Source of the DNA: Meconema thalassinum
Lineage: Eukaryota > Arthropoda > Insecta > Orthoptera > Tettigoniidae
DNA: 64,000 nt
Reading direction: 5' to 3'
Assembly: GCA_946902985.2 (NCBI GenBank)
Contig: OX336392.1
Location: forward strand, 462,298,693 to 462,362,692
A model generated the notes under the pieces. The model saw only the letters and a program-made list of their open reading frames with translations. It was not told the origin of the DNA and did no database searches. Made by a program: the position numbers and the translations under genes. Shown piece by piece: positions 31,301-41,819 of this stretch (within the stretch, counting starts at the first letter, position 1; the number at the start of each line of letters is the position of its first letter).

Positions 31301-32165
31301 TTGTTGCATACCCCAACCCTCCATAAGGGTTTTGTCTACAAATATACCGAATTATTTAGAGGTACATAGAAGGGCTATAGATGTACGAACAGCCGGGTGA
31401 AGCAAGTCAATCACGGTCTACATTCGCGAGTACGGTAAACGCTAGCTTGCAATCTTATTCAACAGTAACGAATGTTATCGTACAGCTGCACATACTGCTG
31501 ACATGCTATGACCCACTTAAGAATCTACAAATACGGGACGCGTCCACGCGCCCGGCCTCTTGCTCTTTTGGACTCTCTCTCTTTGAACAGTGCTACGTGA
31601 GCCGGCGCCCGCTGGGCGCCCGAGCCCAACGCCACTTCATCGACAACTGGTATCAACGGTAGGATGAGTAGTGTGTCTGTCGTAATTCCCTTTCCATCCC
31701 CCTATTTTATTTCCCCCATTTATCCCACATCAGTAGTAATAAACCATTCTTTCATAATCAAGGGTTTTATCTTTTTATTTCACTCAGTTAGTTATAAAAC
31801 CCTTCCCCCTTAGCTTCTAGTTAGGTTAAGATCCAGAATTTCCCGCTGCTGCATGCTGTCAAGCAGTACGGTGAAGACGACTAGCAAGCGCTTGGCTTGC
31901 TAAGGCTCTCCAGGTAAGTCTGGTGAGTATAGCCCCGCAGCTCTTCGCAAAACACCATGATTGTACATCCTAGTAAATCTCCGGAGATGCTAAGGATGCC
32001 AACTGATCAACACCCTATCGAATGTTGGTTGGGCACCATTCCAATCCCCGACAATTGGGTGTAAGGCTCCTGGTAAACTAAAGTGAATACCGGAGATGCC
32101 GACACTTGCCCCATTCACATCCCAACAATTGGGGGAGACGCGGGGTATCTTTTATTCACATCTCC
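31301..32165 (+). repeat. TG-starting ~0.86-kb repeat, copy 1 (LTR-like)
   Basis: It begins TTGTTGCATACCCCAACCCT and matches 45635-45662 plus 47161-47990 along its length at roughly 95 percent by eye. It contains an AATAAA (near 31737), a consensus 5' splice site CAGGTAAGTC (near 31910), and three related segments around CAACAATTGG at about 32058, 32134 and 32166. Beyond 32165 the two copies diverge. A long terminal repeat plus leader of an LTR retrotransposon, or the 5' end of another large element, would fit. I see no gag or pol between the copies. Confidence 0.55.
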
Positions 32166-33259
32166 AACAATTGGTAGAGCCCGGGTACCACGTTTTTGGA
32201 GGAAACTCATAAAACGAGCTTCCGTGGTTAGATCGCCAGTAAAAACCTCTTAAGCCAAGCGAGTAGCGAATTTTTTTAAAGAAGTATAATGTAGGGAATA
32301 TTTTTTCTCTCTCCACAATGAGTATATTATCCCCTCCCACCCACCCCTATAGATAATTCACGAGAGAAGCCTCTTGCGGCCAAGCATTTTAAACCACCCT
32401 ACTCTGTTAAGATGATCGCTCAATATTTTAAGATTAACCCCCCAAATAAAAGCTCTTATAATACACCTATGATAAGACTGTGATATCACATAGGATAAGT
32501 TAGACTAAGCAACTATGTATTTTATTATAGCAGTGCAATTATATCTTGTATATTGTTGTAGGCCAAAAAAAATTATTTTGGGTAAATATTTGTTGAGCCA
32601 AGTGAAAGGTAGTATAGACAGAGTGCCTACATAGAATCAGTAGAGACCTTGCAACTACACTTACACATACATTTCGGCTAGGTGCTACAGTGATTATTTT
32701 GTACACACACAAAGTCAAGACACACTACAATTTCTCTTTCGTTACGCAATCAGACCTCAGGAGAAATGCTTACATTTAACTTCAAGCACAATCAGCCGAG
32801 ACTTATGGCAAACACGTGCTGGACACACCGTCCGCCAAGCGGAGATGTTAAACCCGACACCGTGGTGCTAGCTCAGCGGGAACACGCACACGAGCGGAAG
32901 CCAGATATCATAGGTTCAACTCCTGGTACTAATAGCTTACGCGCCAGATTAAAGTTATACAGCCTTGCCATATTTGTTATACATGCATCCCTTAATGAAT
33001 ATCGAAGCGTGCGATAGCAAAGAACCCACTAATAATTTAAAAGATGTGACTATAGCGTACACACATAATATAGAGTTGATGTTCTAACAGTGCATTTAAC
33101 GTAGGAGATTCAGTCAGCAATTGAGAAACCGTTCCCTCATGAAGCAGAAAATATAGGAAAGTAATGAAGTAGGAATTCATGAAGATGCCGATTTATGAAC
33201 GGCAAAGTTAATAGCACAAGCGTTTTCAAGGCACTAGGCACAGCACGGCATGTGCAATA
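32166..33259. other. Non-coding stretch
   Basis: No gene is seen. It may include the internal leader of the LTR-like element. It contains one tRNA-like piece (see separate entry). Confidence 0.4.
32862..32932 (+). ncRNA. tRNA-like fragment with A and B boxes
   Basis: TGCTAGCTCAGCGGGAACAC (A box region, 32866-32885) and GGTTCAACTCC (B box, 32913-32923) are spaced as in a tRNA. Acceptor and anticodon stems do not form convincingly. It is a SINE head or tRNA pseudogene. Confidence 0.4.
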
Positions 33260-33395
33260 TACAGGGTGTTACAAAAAGGTACGGCCAAACTTTCAGGAAA
33301 CATTCCTCACACACAAAGAAATAAAATATGTTATGTGGACATGTGTCCGGAAACGCCTAATTTCCATGTTAGAGCTCATTTAAGTTTCGTTAGTA

Positions 33396-35099
33396 CAGTG
33401 GTGGAAATATTTATTGCATCACCTTCTAAAATTGACATTTTTTAAAATAATTATTGAATAACTGACCTAAATTGGCCTGAAATCCCTCTACTTCTATCAG
33501 AAATTAATATACGCAGTAATGTATGTCAATTTTATTTTATTCTCTATTTTTGTTTGTATAAAAAGTTTTTTTTTAAATAATTTAACACTTTCTTGAAAAA
33601 TGGGTGTAGGAGGATATGTCAGCTATTCTGTTTGGCCTTTTGAAATATGAATACTAATGTTGAAACAAACCCTGCGTATTAATGTTGTAACATGACACTG
33701 ATCAATTTTAGTGTTTGTTTATGCACAATTGCCTTATATAAATGCACTGTTGCCATTTAATACTTTGTTGCTCCACCGCGCGCCTTAATCACCCATTGGC
33801 ATCGTGAAGGCATTGAAATAATTAACTTTTTACAGTACTTCTCACTCAGTTCATGAAACCACACACGAACAAGGCCCTCCAATAGTTCCCGTTTATTCCG
33901 TGGCATCTTTTTGGTGATAACATTGCCCATAACTTTCCAACAGTTCTGAATAGGATTAAGATCTGGGCTGTTTCCAGGGCACTCTAACACTTGAACCCCA
34001 TTTTGTCGAAGGAAGGATTTTACCTGAATTGTAAAAATATGTGATAATTAACCAAGAATGGCATCAGCTTCGTGCTTGGAATAATTATTATTCATAGGAA
34101 TCCCCTTCAAAGCTCTATAGCAAGGAGCGGAGTCATCCTGAAAAATGCATCTGGAAACACCTCCAAACTGGTCTCTTATTGTGGGCATAAGCTTCCTTTC
34201 AAGGATGCTTATGTAGACATCCGCATTGACAGTGCCATTTATGAAGTTCAGACGAACTACTCTGTGATTAGAAATCCCCCCCCGAGACCATCTGTCCTTG
34301 TGGGTGTTTGACAGTATGTGTTATACATGATGGTAAAAATTCTTCACCTTTCCTTCGATGCACAAACACTTTTCCATCTGAGTCATGCAGGTTAAATTTG
34401 GACTGGTCTGAAGAGATTACTCTGTTCCACGTCTCTGGTGTCCAAGTCACATGTGCTTTTGCCCATTTTAGCCGCTGTTGTCGCAGTTTCTTGGGCAATA
34501 AAGGCTTCTTTTTAGGTCGACGGGCTGAGAGTCCAGCTTTCAGTAGTCTATTTCTTACAGTTCTACTGATTACTGAGATGACGCACATTTCTTCCCAGTC
34601 TCGCTTTAGTTCAGTTGATGACTTGTGACGATCTTTGGGCGAAAGCCTTTTCAATATCCTGTCCTGTTTGGCAGTAGACGCCCTTCTTCGACCTCTTCCT
34701 TCCTCTCGATCAATATTTCCTTCCTCCCTGTATTTTTTCAGTAACCTTGAAATTAAAACCTGTCTTAGAGACTACCTCTCTGGTGCTGAGACCAACAGAC
34801 GAATAAGCAACTAGAGCAGCTTTCTTTTCTGGCGTTAATTCAACTGACTTGCCCATCTTCTCACTGCAAAGTCTCAACTCTAAATGACTGTATAAACACT
34901 GGCATCATTGTAAAAACAAACGACAACAACAAAGAGTTGTGTATTGTTGGAAGAAATGTGAGAAGAAGTCAAACTATCAAGGCAACAATGTGTCTACAAT
35001 GTTTGACAACGATTAGACTGGTATAACCTGAAGCAAACCGCTGTAAAAGACAAAATTACGAAGTAATTAATGGTGATGCAATAAATATTTCCACCACTG
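33396..35099 (-). mobile_element. Tc1-like element nested in the mariner, 1704 bp
   Basis: A perfect ~30-bp inverted repeat (CAGTGGTGGAAATATTTATT... at the left, ...AATAAATATTTCCACCACTG at the right) lies between TA duplications at 33394-33395 and 35100-35101. Perfect ends suggest a young insertion. The transposase runs on the minus strand. Confidence 0.93.
33757..34856 (-). pseudogene. Tc1-like transposase, frameshifted
   Basis: From ATG at 34856 (minus strand): MGKSVELTPEKKAALVAYSS and STREVVSKTGFN give the first helix-turn-helix, and SRGRKR gives the GRPR-like linker. A second helix-turn-helix (ISRTVRNRLLKAGLSARRPK) follows. The core has RVISSDQSKFNL (first Asp, with Gln where Glu is usual), VRRKGEE-like spacing, MVSGG in place of MVWGG, and PGNSPDLNPIQNCW, where the final Glu of DD34E reads Gln. 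The region with the second catalytic Asp (about 33995-34260) is frame-disrupted. It ends ARGGATKY at 33757. Non-functional despite intact terminal repeats, so it was probably mobilised by a relative. Confidence 0.88.
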
Positions 35100-35101
35100 T
35101 A

Positions 35102-35254
35102 TGTACTGTACTTCCTCGATTCACCGCCAGTTGGCCCATTTGAAGGAAGGTAATGTTGACGTAATGTTAGAGCTCATTTTAGTTTCGTTAGTATGTACTG
35201 TACTTCCTCGATTCACCGCCAGTTGGCCCATTTGAAGGAAGGTAATGTTGACGT
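35102..35254 (+). repeat. 92-bp tandem duplication inside the mariner
   Basis: The unit ATGTTAGAGCTCATTT..GTTAGTA + TGTACTGTACTTCC..GGTAATGTTGACGT occurs intact at 35164-35254. The first copy is split by the Tc1 element into 33366-33395 and 35102-35162. The duplication is therefore older than the Tc1 insertion. Confidence 0.85.
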
Positions 35255-35367
35255 CAGTGCTTGTGTTGACATGCGACTCATTGCTCTACAGTACGAGCAT
35301 CAAGCACAAAAGTACGTAGCATCAACTGGTTAGTGTTCATCACGAACGTGGTTTTGTAGTCAGTGCA

Positions 35368-38300
35368 ATGTTTACAAATGCGGAGTTGGCAGATGCCCAT
35401 TTGATGTATGGATCAGCACGAGGCAATAGCCGTGGCGCGGTACGTTTGTATCGAGACAGATTTCCAGAACGAAGATGTCCCGACAGGAAGACGTTCGAAG
35501 CAATTGATCGGCGTCTTAGGGAGCACGGAACATTCCAGCCTATGACTCGCGACTGGGGAAGACCTAGAACGACGAGGACACCTGCAATGGACGAGGCAAT
35601 TCTTCGTGCAGTTGACGATAACCCTCATGTCAGCGTCAGAGAAGTTGCTGCTGTACAAGGTAACGTTGACCACGTCACTGTATGGAGAGTGCTACGGGAG
35701 AACCTGTTGTTCCCGTACCATGTACAGCGTGTGCAGGCACTATCAGCAGCTGATTGGCCTCCACGGGTACACTTCTGCGAATGGTTCATCCAACAATGTG
35801 TCAATCCTCATTTCAGTGCAAATGTTCTCTTTACGGATGAGGCGTCATTCCAACGTGATCAAATTGTACATTTTCACAATCAACATGTGTGGGCTGACGA
35901 GAATCCGCACGCAATTGTGCAATCACGTCATCAACACAGATTTTCTGTGAACGTTTGGGCAGGAATTGTTGGTGATGTCTTGATTGGGCCCCATGTTCTT
36001 CCACCTACGCTCAATGGAGCACGTTATCATGATTTCATACGGGATACTCTACCTGTGCTGCTAGAACATGTGCCTTTACAAGTACGACACAACATGTGGT
36101 TCATGCACGATGGAGCTCCTGCACATTTCAGTCGAAGTGTTCGTACGCTTCTCAACAACAGATTCGGTGACCGATGGATTGGTAGAGGCGGACCAATTCC
36201 ATGGCCTCCATGCTCTCCTGACCTCAACCCTCTTGACTTTTATTCATGGGGGCATTTGAAAGCTCTTGTCTACGCTTAATTGGCCCTTGTCTCATCTTTT
36301 ATGATACCCTCCTTCTGCGAGGGGTCAGCCTTCTTTTTCTCTTCCATTTACCTTCTGCCTTGTGCTCTAGGCCCTTAAGGAGGCAGGGTGTATGTAGCCC
36401 CACAACTTCTGGTGCACCCTAGATAATGCTACACCCTCAGGGGCTCACGGCTGGTGAGTTCGGGAGTTGGCGACCCCGAGGGATTCCTGAGCTGGGTCCG
36501 TTTTCCCCTTTTGTCCCTTACCTTCGGGGCGGACCCTCTCCTCTTTCACTTTCCTATCTGCCTTTCATGGCTCTCCTTCCTTCCAAGTCCCTCAATCCGC
36601 CTTCTTCGAGGGTTGAGGGCATTTCTTTTCCTCCTGTCCTTTATTTGCCTTGTTCTCCTTTATTTTTCCATTTCTTCTTCTAGTATGTAGGTTAGTAGTT
36701 AGTTTTAGTTTTTAAGTTCGCTTTTCTTTTTCATCCCCCCCAGGGGCTCACATCTTGTGGGCGTGGGTTGGCGACCACGGGGCCCCAGCTGAGTCCGGCA
36801 TTGCTTCCACTTACTTGTGCCGGGCTCCTCTCTGTCTTCTTTCCTGTCGACCTCACTTGGTCAACTCTTGTTCCCTTCTGACCCCGACGGTATTAGGGTA
36901 TCCGAGGCCTAGGGAGTCTCTTCCTTTCCCGCCGTAATTGGCCCTTGTCTTATCTTTTCTGATACCCTCCTTCTGCGAGGGGTCAGCCTTCTTTTTCTCT
37001 TCCTTTTACCTCCTGCCTTGTGCTCTAGGCCCTTAAGGAGGCAGGGTGTATGTAGCCCCTCCACTTCTGGTGCACCCTAGATAATGCTACACCCTCAGGG
37101 GCTCACGGCTGGTGAGTTCGGGAGTTGGCGACCCCGAGGGATTCCTGAGCTGGGTCCGTTTTCCCCTTTTGTCCCTTCCCTTTTGGTCGGACCCTCTCCT
37201 CTTTCACTTTCCTGGCCCCAGCTGAGTCCGGCATTGCTTCCACTTACTTGTGCCGGGCTCCTCTCTGTCTTCTTTCCTGTCGACCTCACTTGGTCAACTC
37301 TTGTTCTCTTCCGACCCCGACGGTATTAGGGTATCCGAGGCCTAGGGAGTCTCTTCCTTTCCCGCCTTAATTGGCCCTTGTCTCATCTTTTCTGATTCCC
37401 TCCTTCTGCGAGGGGTCAGCCTTCTTTTTCTTTTCCTTTTACCTCCTGCCTTCTGCTTAAGGCCCTCAAGGAGGCCGGGTGTATGTAGCTCCACCACTTT
37501 TGGAGCACCCTAGATAATGCTACACCCTCAGGGGCTCACGGCTGGTGAGTTCGGGAGTTGGCGACCCCGAGGGATTCCTGAGCTGGGTCCGTTTTCCCCT
37601 TTTGTCCCTTACCTTCGGGGTGGACCCTCTCCTCTTTCACTTTCCTATCTGCCTTTCATGGCTCTCCTTCCTTCCAAGTCCCTCAATCCGCATTCTTGGA
37701 GGGTTGAGGGCATTTCTTTTCCTCCTGTCCTTTATTTGCCTTATTCTCCTTTAGTTTTCCATTTCTTCTTCTAGTATGTAGGTTGTAGTTAGTTTTAGTT
37801 TTAAGTTTACATTTCATTTTCATCTTCACGATCACCCAAACCATCAGGGGCCGATAGCCTAGATGTTAGGCCCCTTAAAACAACAATTATCATCATCATC
37901 ATCATCTTTCACTTTCCTATATGCCTTTCATGGCTCTCCTTCCTTCCAAGTCCCTTAATCTGCCTTCTCCGAGGGTTGAGGGCATTTCTTTTCCTTCTGT
38001 CCTTTTATTTGCCTTATTCTCCTTTAGTTTTCCATTTCTTCTTCTAGTATGTAGGTTAGTTTTAAGTTCGCTTTTCATTTTTCATCTTCACGATCACCCA
38101 AACCATCAGGGGCCGATAACCTAGATGTTAGGCCCCTTAAAACAACAATTATCATCATCATCATCATCATCATCATATCTTTTTCATCTTCACGATCACC
38201 CAAACCATCAGGGGCCGATAACCTAGATGTTAGGCCCCTTAAAACAACAATTATCATCATCATCTTGTCTACGCAACCCCGGTACCAAATGTAGAGACTC

Positions 38301-38437
38301 TTCGTGTTCGTATTGTGGACGGCTGTGACACAATACGCCATTCTCCAGGGCTGCATCAGCGCATCAGGGATTCTATGCGACGGAGGGTGGATGCATGTAT
38401 CCTCGCTAACGGAGGACATTTTGAACATTTCCTGTAA
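35368..38437 (+). pseudogene. DD41D mariner transposase, interrupted only by the composite insertion
   Basis: Cut-and-paste transposase. The first exon-like part (303 codons, 35368-36276) starts MFTNAELADAHLMYGSARGN, with helix-turn-helix regions at about residues 10-55 and 80-115 (VSVREVAAVQGNVDHVTVWR) and a GRPRTTRT linker near 65. The catalytic Asp residues are in VLFTDEASF (about 155), FMHDGAPAHF (about 249) and SPDLNPLDFYSWG. The spacing between the second and third Asp is 41 residues, the DD41D signature. The C-terminus continues after the insertion at 38275 and ends GGHFEHFL with a stop at 38435-38437. The frame is kept across the target duplication, so no other lesion is visible in about 357 codons. 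Confidence 0.9.
36276..38262 (+). mobile_element. Multimeric composite retroelement insertion in the transposase gene
   Basis: One target duplication, TCTTGTCTACGC (36264-36275 and 38263-38274), flanks about 2 kb. Inside, in order: a 5'-truncated unit without tail (36276 to about 36736); a unit with full head CCCCCCAGGGGCTCACATCT that stops in its body at CTTTCACTTTCCT (about 36737-37213); a unit restarting at GGCCCCAGCTGAG (37214) with tail at 37843-37905; a body-and-tail fragment (37906-38174); and a tail-only fragment (38178-38262). All are in the same orientation. Confidence 0.9.
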
Positions 38438-38639
38438 CAAAGTGTTTGAAGTCACGCTGGTACGTTCTGTTGCTGTGTGTTTCCATTCCACGATTAATGT
38501 GATTTGAAGAGAAGTAATAAAATGAGCTCTAACATGGAAATTAAGCGTTTCCGGACACATGTCCACATATCATATTTTCTTTCTTTGTGTGTGAGGAATG
38601 TTTCCTGAAAGTTTGGCCGTACCTTTTTGTAACACCCTG

Positions 38640-39132
38640 CATAAGAGTTATTATGAAGAGTATCAGCGTTATAGTTGAATACACGAAGAAAGAGGACACA
38701 GGAAGGAAGATGTACGACGAATAAGAATATTATGAGGAATAAATATATTACAATGAAATAAAGTGAGCACGAAGAAGAAAGAGAATATTTTTAAGAAAGT
38801 TGAATAACAAGTTTAATTGATAAGTATCAAGTGAATTAGGGGTAGGGACAAGGGTTCCCCTAGCCTTAAGATAAGAAGGAAAGAAAGAGATATATGAGCT
38901 ATTTTTTAGCATTACTACGTTGATAACAGTTACCATTTACAAATAAGATTATTGCCAACAACAAGCTAAAAGCCTACGGCATACGCAAGCCACATGCTAA
39001 ATAACAAGGTTACGCCAAGAGGGAGTAAATTAGTTACAGTTTTATTAGTCAGGAAAGTGCTGACAACCGGCGACCGAGAACTACGATTTCAGATTCCGGG
39101 AAATAGCCACCCCACGGAACACGTAAGAAATA
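38640..39132. other. AT-rich non-coding stretch
   Basis: No gene or repeat is recognised. Confidence 0.4.
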
Positions 39133-39439
39133 GTCTTGATCAGTGGTTCCCAACCTTTGCAAGCTGTCGCCCCCCTTTTCAGATACGGGCGGTCATCGCG
39201 CCCCCCCTTCCACTCGTCGCTTCTATAACCTCTTCGATAAACTGACGCGGGGGATATAGACCTAATTACATAATAACACTACGTAATGGAATAATTATTT
39301 CTGAAAAATAATGTGAAGTACGCGCTTTATATCTATTACATACTAACTTAATTTTAGCACAATACAAAGAACACACTTTAACAATAAATCCTTAAATTAG
39401 TCAACAAATGTCAGTGCGAGGGTTGACACAGTTTTCTCT

Positions 39440-39930
39440 TGCTAAGATTCGGTATGTTCGGTTTGACATTTGGCAGAGCACAGCGGAGATCACTTGCAAC
39501 ATCAATCCGACAGCGCTGCTTTGTTTTTATAACACTCAGGGTTGAAAATTGTGACTCACATAATGACACGCAATGCAACTTGGGCTATTTCAGGATACAC
39601 TGCAAGACATTTTACCCAAAAGTCACGCAGTCCTTATATTTTGGAATCAATTTTTAGTTCTGAATCACACTTCAAATCTATGGCTTCTTCTTGAAGTTGT
39701 GCTGGCAGTGCTTCAATGTCAATGGCAAACGGATCGTGTTAACATCAAGGACCATTCATCCGACGAGATATCAGGAAAGTAGAAGTTGAAATCTTGTGCC
39801 AGGAATCCAAATGTGACTTATTACGATCACGTTCATTTTCCAGGAAAATTTCATTAAGGCGGTGAAAGGATGAGTAGTTTTTCAACTGAAGCCAGCGCAC
39901 AGTGGGCCTGAATCTTGAAAACGTGGCCAA
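39440..39930 (-). pseudogene. hAT transposase C-terminal remnant
   Basis: Minus-strand frames read RWLQLKNYSSFHRLNEIFLE and SHLDSWHKIST, then LQEEAIDLKCDSELKIDSK, RDFWVKCLAVYPEIAQVALR and NKAALSD, with stops between. The order LQ.E.IDL..D..LK, FW.....YP....A and a later KN/R segment is that of the C-terminal dimerisation region of ZBED5/SCAND3-like hAT transposases. A ~36-bp piece at its start (minus 39930-39895) recurs in inverted orientation at 42113-42150, so the element has an internal inverted duplication. Too decayed for activity. Confidence 0.6.
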
Positions 39931-40112
39931 AAAGGGAAAAAATAAGTTTCTAGATGGGAATTTTGGACTATCAGGTTGGCTACAATAATGTTGGGACTAC
40001 TCAATACCGGTTGTGCGGACGAGCAGAAGTTCATTTCGTCCATTATATTTCAGGTCAATCGCGGCAATTCATTGTTAGCGGTGCGTGCAGCCAGCCCGGC
40101 TACAAAATACTA

Positions 40113-40866
40113 CAGGGCGTCCGAGAATGTTCTCCGCAGTGGGTACGTGCAGCTGTGAGTGGTTGAGTCATGAGTTTAGTTGGCTGCACTGTGTCCTTCA
40201 AAGCGGGACTCCCCCGTGTGGACTGTCAGTGTGAATTGCGAGCGAGCCTGCATGTCTTCGGTGTGCATTACAGTACGTGAGTGTTCAGATAGATTATTGG
40301 AAGAGTGCAACAGTATACAGGCGGTAATGTTTACTACTGAAGAGAGAGTTCTTTTGGTGGAATACGTTTTTCGCGAAGGCGATCGGTTTACAGAAAATGT
40401 AAAATTAAGATTTCAGGCGCGGTTTCCTATTTCAAAGTGTCCAAACCGTGATACCGTGTGACTGGCTCAGTTCACGATGTGCCAGGAACAGGCAGGCCTA
40501 CGCTTTTAACAGACGAAAAACTTGATGAAATCTCCGATATAATGCTGCGTAGTCCAAGTAAATCAACACGAATATTAGCTCAACAAACAGGAATCTCTAA
40601 GCCGACAGCACATAAAGCTGTGAGAGACAAGCTTCAGTTGTTCCCTTATAAAGTTACCGTGGTTCATGAATTAAAACAAACAGATTACGGAAAAAGAGTG
40701 ATGTACTGTGAATGGTTCCAGCATCTGTTATGAATGGCTGTGGTGAGTACAAAGTTTACTGTTTATTTGTTATGATGCAAGCGGCAGCCGTGCTACCAAC
40801 GTAACTGCTATAGCTAGCTCTCGCAGACGCATGTTGGCGCTGCGGAGAAAATTCCCGGACTCACTG
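40113..40866 (+). mobile_element. Internally deleted mariner (DD41D relative) inside the hAT
   Basis: TA flanks (40111-40112 and 40867-40868). The terminal repeats are CAGGGCGTCCGAGAATGTTC at the left versus the inverse of GAAAATTCCCGGACTCACTG at the right, about 80 percent matched over 28 bp with CTCCGCAG inside. At 754 bp it is too short for a full transposase and keeps only its N-terminal half. Confidence 0.85.
40327..40733 (+). pseudogene. Truncated mariner transposase, DNA-binding half
   Basis: The frame MFTTEERVLLVEYVFREGDR continues with FQARFPISKCPNRDTV. After a frameshift near 40450 it reads VHDVPGTGRPTLLTDEKLD, RSPSKSTRILAQQTGISKPT and YKVTVVHELKQTDYGKR, ending CEWFQHLL. This is the two helix-turn-helix layout with a GRP linker, up to the first residues of the catalytic domain, as in the rosa-type transposase at 35368. 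No catalytic Asp motif remains. The lost second half fits a MITE-like deletion derivative. Confidence 0.8.
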
Positions 40867-41459
40867 TATTTTCGTTAAAGATAAATATTTATGTTCTGTG
40901 TAAGTAAAGCGAATATTTTCAATATGGAAGATGTTCCAGGAGGTAATGTCTCATTAAAAGACATTTATATCATTATTAAAGCGTTAACTATACATGTTTT
41001 ATATTAATTAACTTAATACCGGAAAATGCACGATAAAATTGTAAAATGTGCTTAAAAGCTAGAGATAACTTACGAATTCCACGACATTCCTCTTTCTTTT
41101 GCACTGTTTCCGCAAGTATATATTATTACCTTTGAAAATTAACCTTTAAATCCACCTACTAGTATCAACTCCGGCTTTGAGCCACGTTTTAAGCTATACT
41201 TGCAAAATGTCATTATTGAGACATGTTGAAAAATGACAATAAAATTAATTAATAATGAGCTACACGTGTACAATTTAAATTATAATCGATGCCTATGAAT
41301 ATAATAAGTAGAAAAAGGACGGAAACACTGCTCGACGTTTCTTTGAAAACACTCCAATATCAACGTTTATAACTGGAGTTTCCGAAGAACTAATCCACCA
41401 TTTTTCACATTATTTTGGAGATGATCGAGCGAACGTCAAATTGACGTTGAAAAGTTAGA

Positions 41460-41819
41460 GCTTACGCCATAGCAACTGCCAGACACTACGTCAAAGAATA
41501 CCCCTGGTACAACATGCCAACAGCAGCTGATAGATTGTTGATCCACGGACCAGAAATTATTTTTTTGGCCATTTTACCCATTGGTCAACTGTCTGAGGAT
41601 GCTCAAGAATCAACCAATAAATTGATAAAGCAATATCGCCTGAGGTTTTCTCGAACGTTTTCCAGAGTTAAGACTATGGAAGACGTGCTCAGGAGATCGT
41701 TGGCAACCACACACCCCTATATTTCTTCTCTACGCAAATCATCACCAAAGAAACAGAAGAGTTTGTCGCCAGAAGCCGTTCCCCTCTTAGTTCCTGTGGC
41801 GGAAGATTATGATTAACCA
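41460..41819 (+). pseudogene. C-terminal fragment of an unassigned arthropod repeat-encoded protein
   Basis: The readable frame (stop at 41814-41816) contains YVKEYPWYNMPTAADRLLIH, AILPIGQLSEDAQESTNK, FSRTFSRVKTMEDVLRRSL and SSLRKSSPKKQKSLSPEA. I associate this pattern (LIHG..II..AILPIG.LSE.A.E..NK followed by F.RK.SR) with a repetitive protein seen in several insects, possibly a transposase C-terminus, but cannot name the superfamily. An in-frame stop lies just upstream near 41470. AATAAA follows at about 41862, and a pair of ~120-bp repeats with CGCCATCTTGGATC at about 41888 and 42009. It lies inside the hAT boundaries but need not belong to it. Confidence 0.4.

Larger units (their letters stand above)
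33262..38639 (+). mobile_element. DD41D (rosa-type) mariner, 5.4 kb with nested insertions
   Basis: Inverted repeats of about 120 bp mark both ends: CAGGGTGTTACAAAAAGGTA ... GTCCGGAAACGCCTAATTTC ... AGAGCTCATTT at the left, and the reverse complement at 38527-38639. TA precedes the left end (33260-33261); the right flank reads CA, so one target base has mutated. Inside are a Tc1 element (33396-35099), a 92-bp tandem duplication and a ~2-kb composite insertion (36276-38262). Without these the core is about 1.6 kb, normal for a mariner. Confidence 0.9.

Noticed and set aside
32862..32932. Functional tRNA gene
   Set aside because: Only A and B boxes are present; stems do not pair and the anticodon arm is not formed. 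The same holds for 26703-26785 and the SINE heads.
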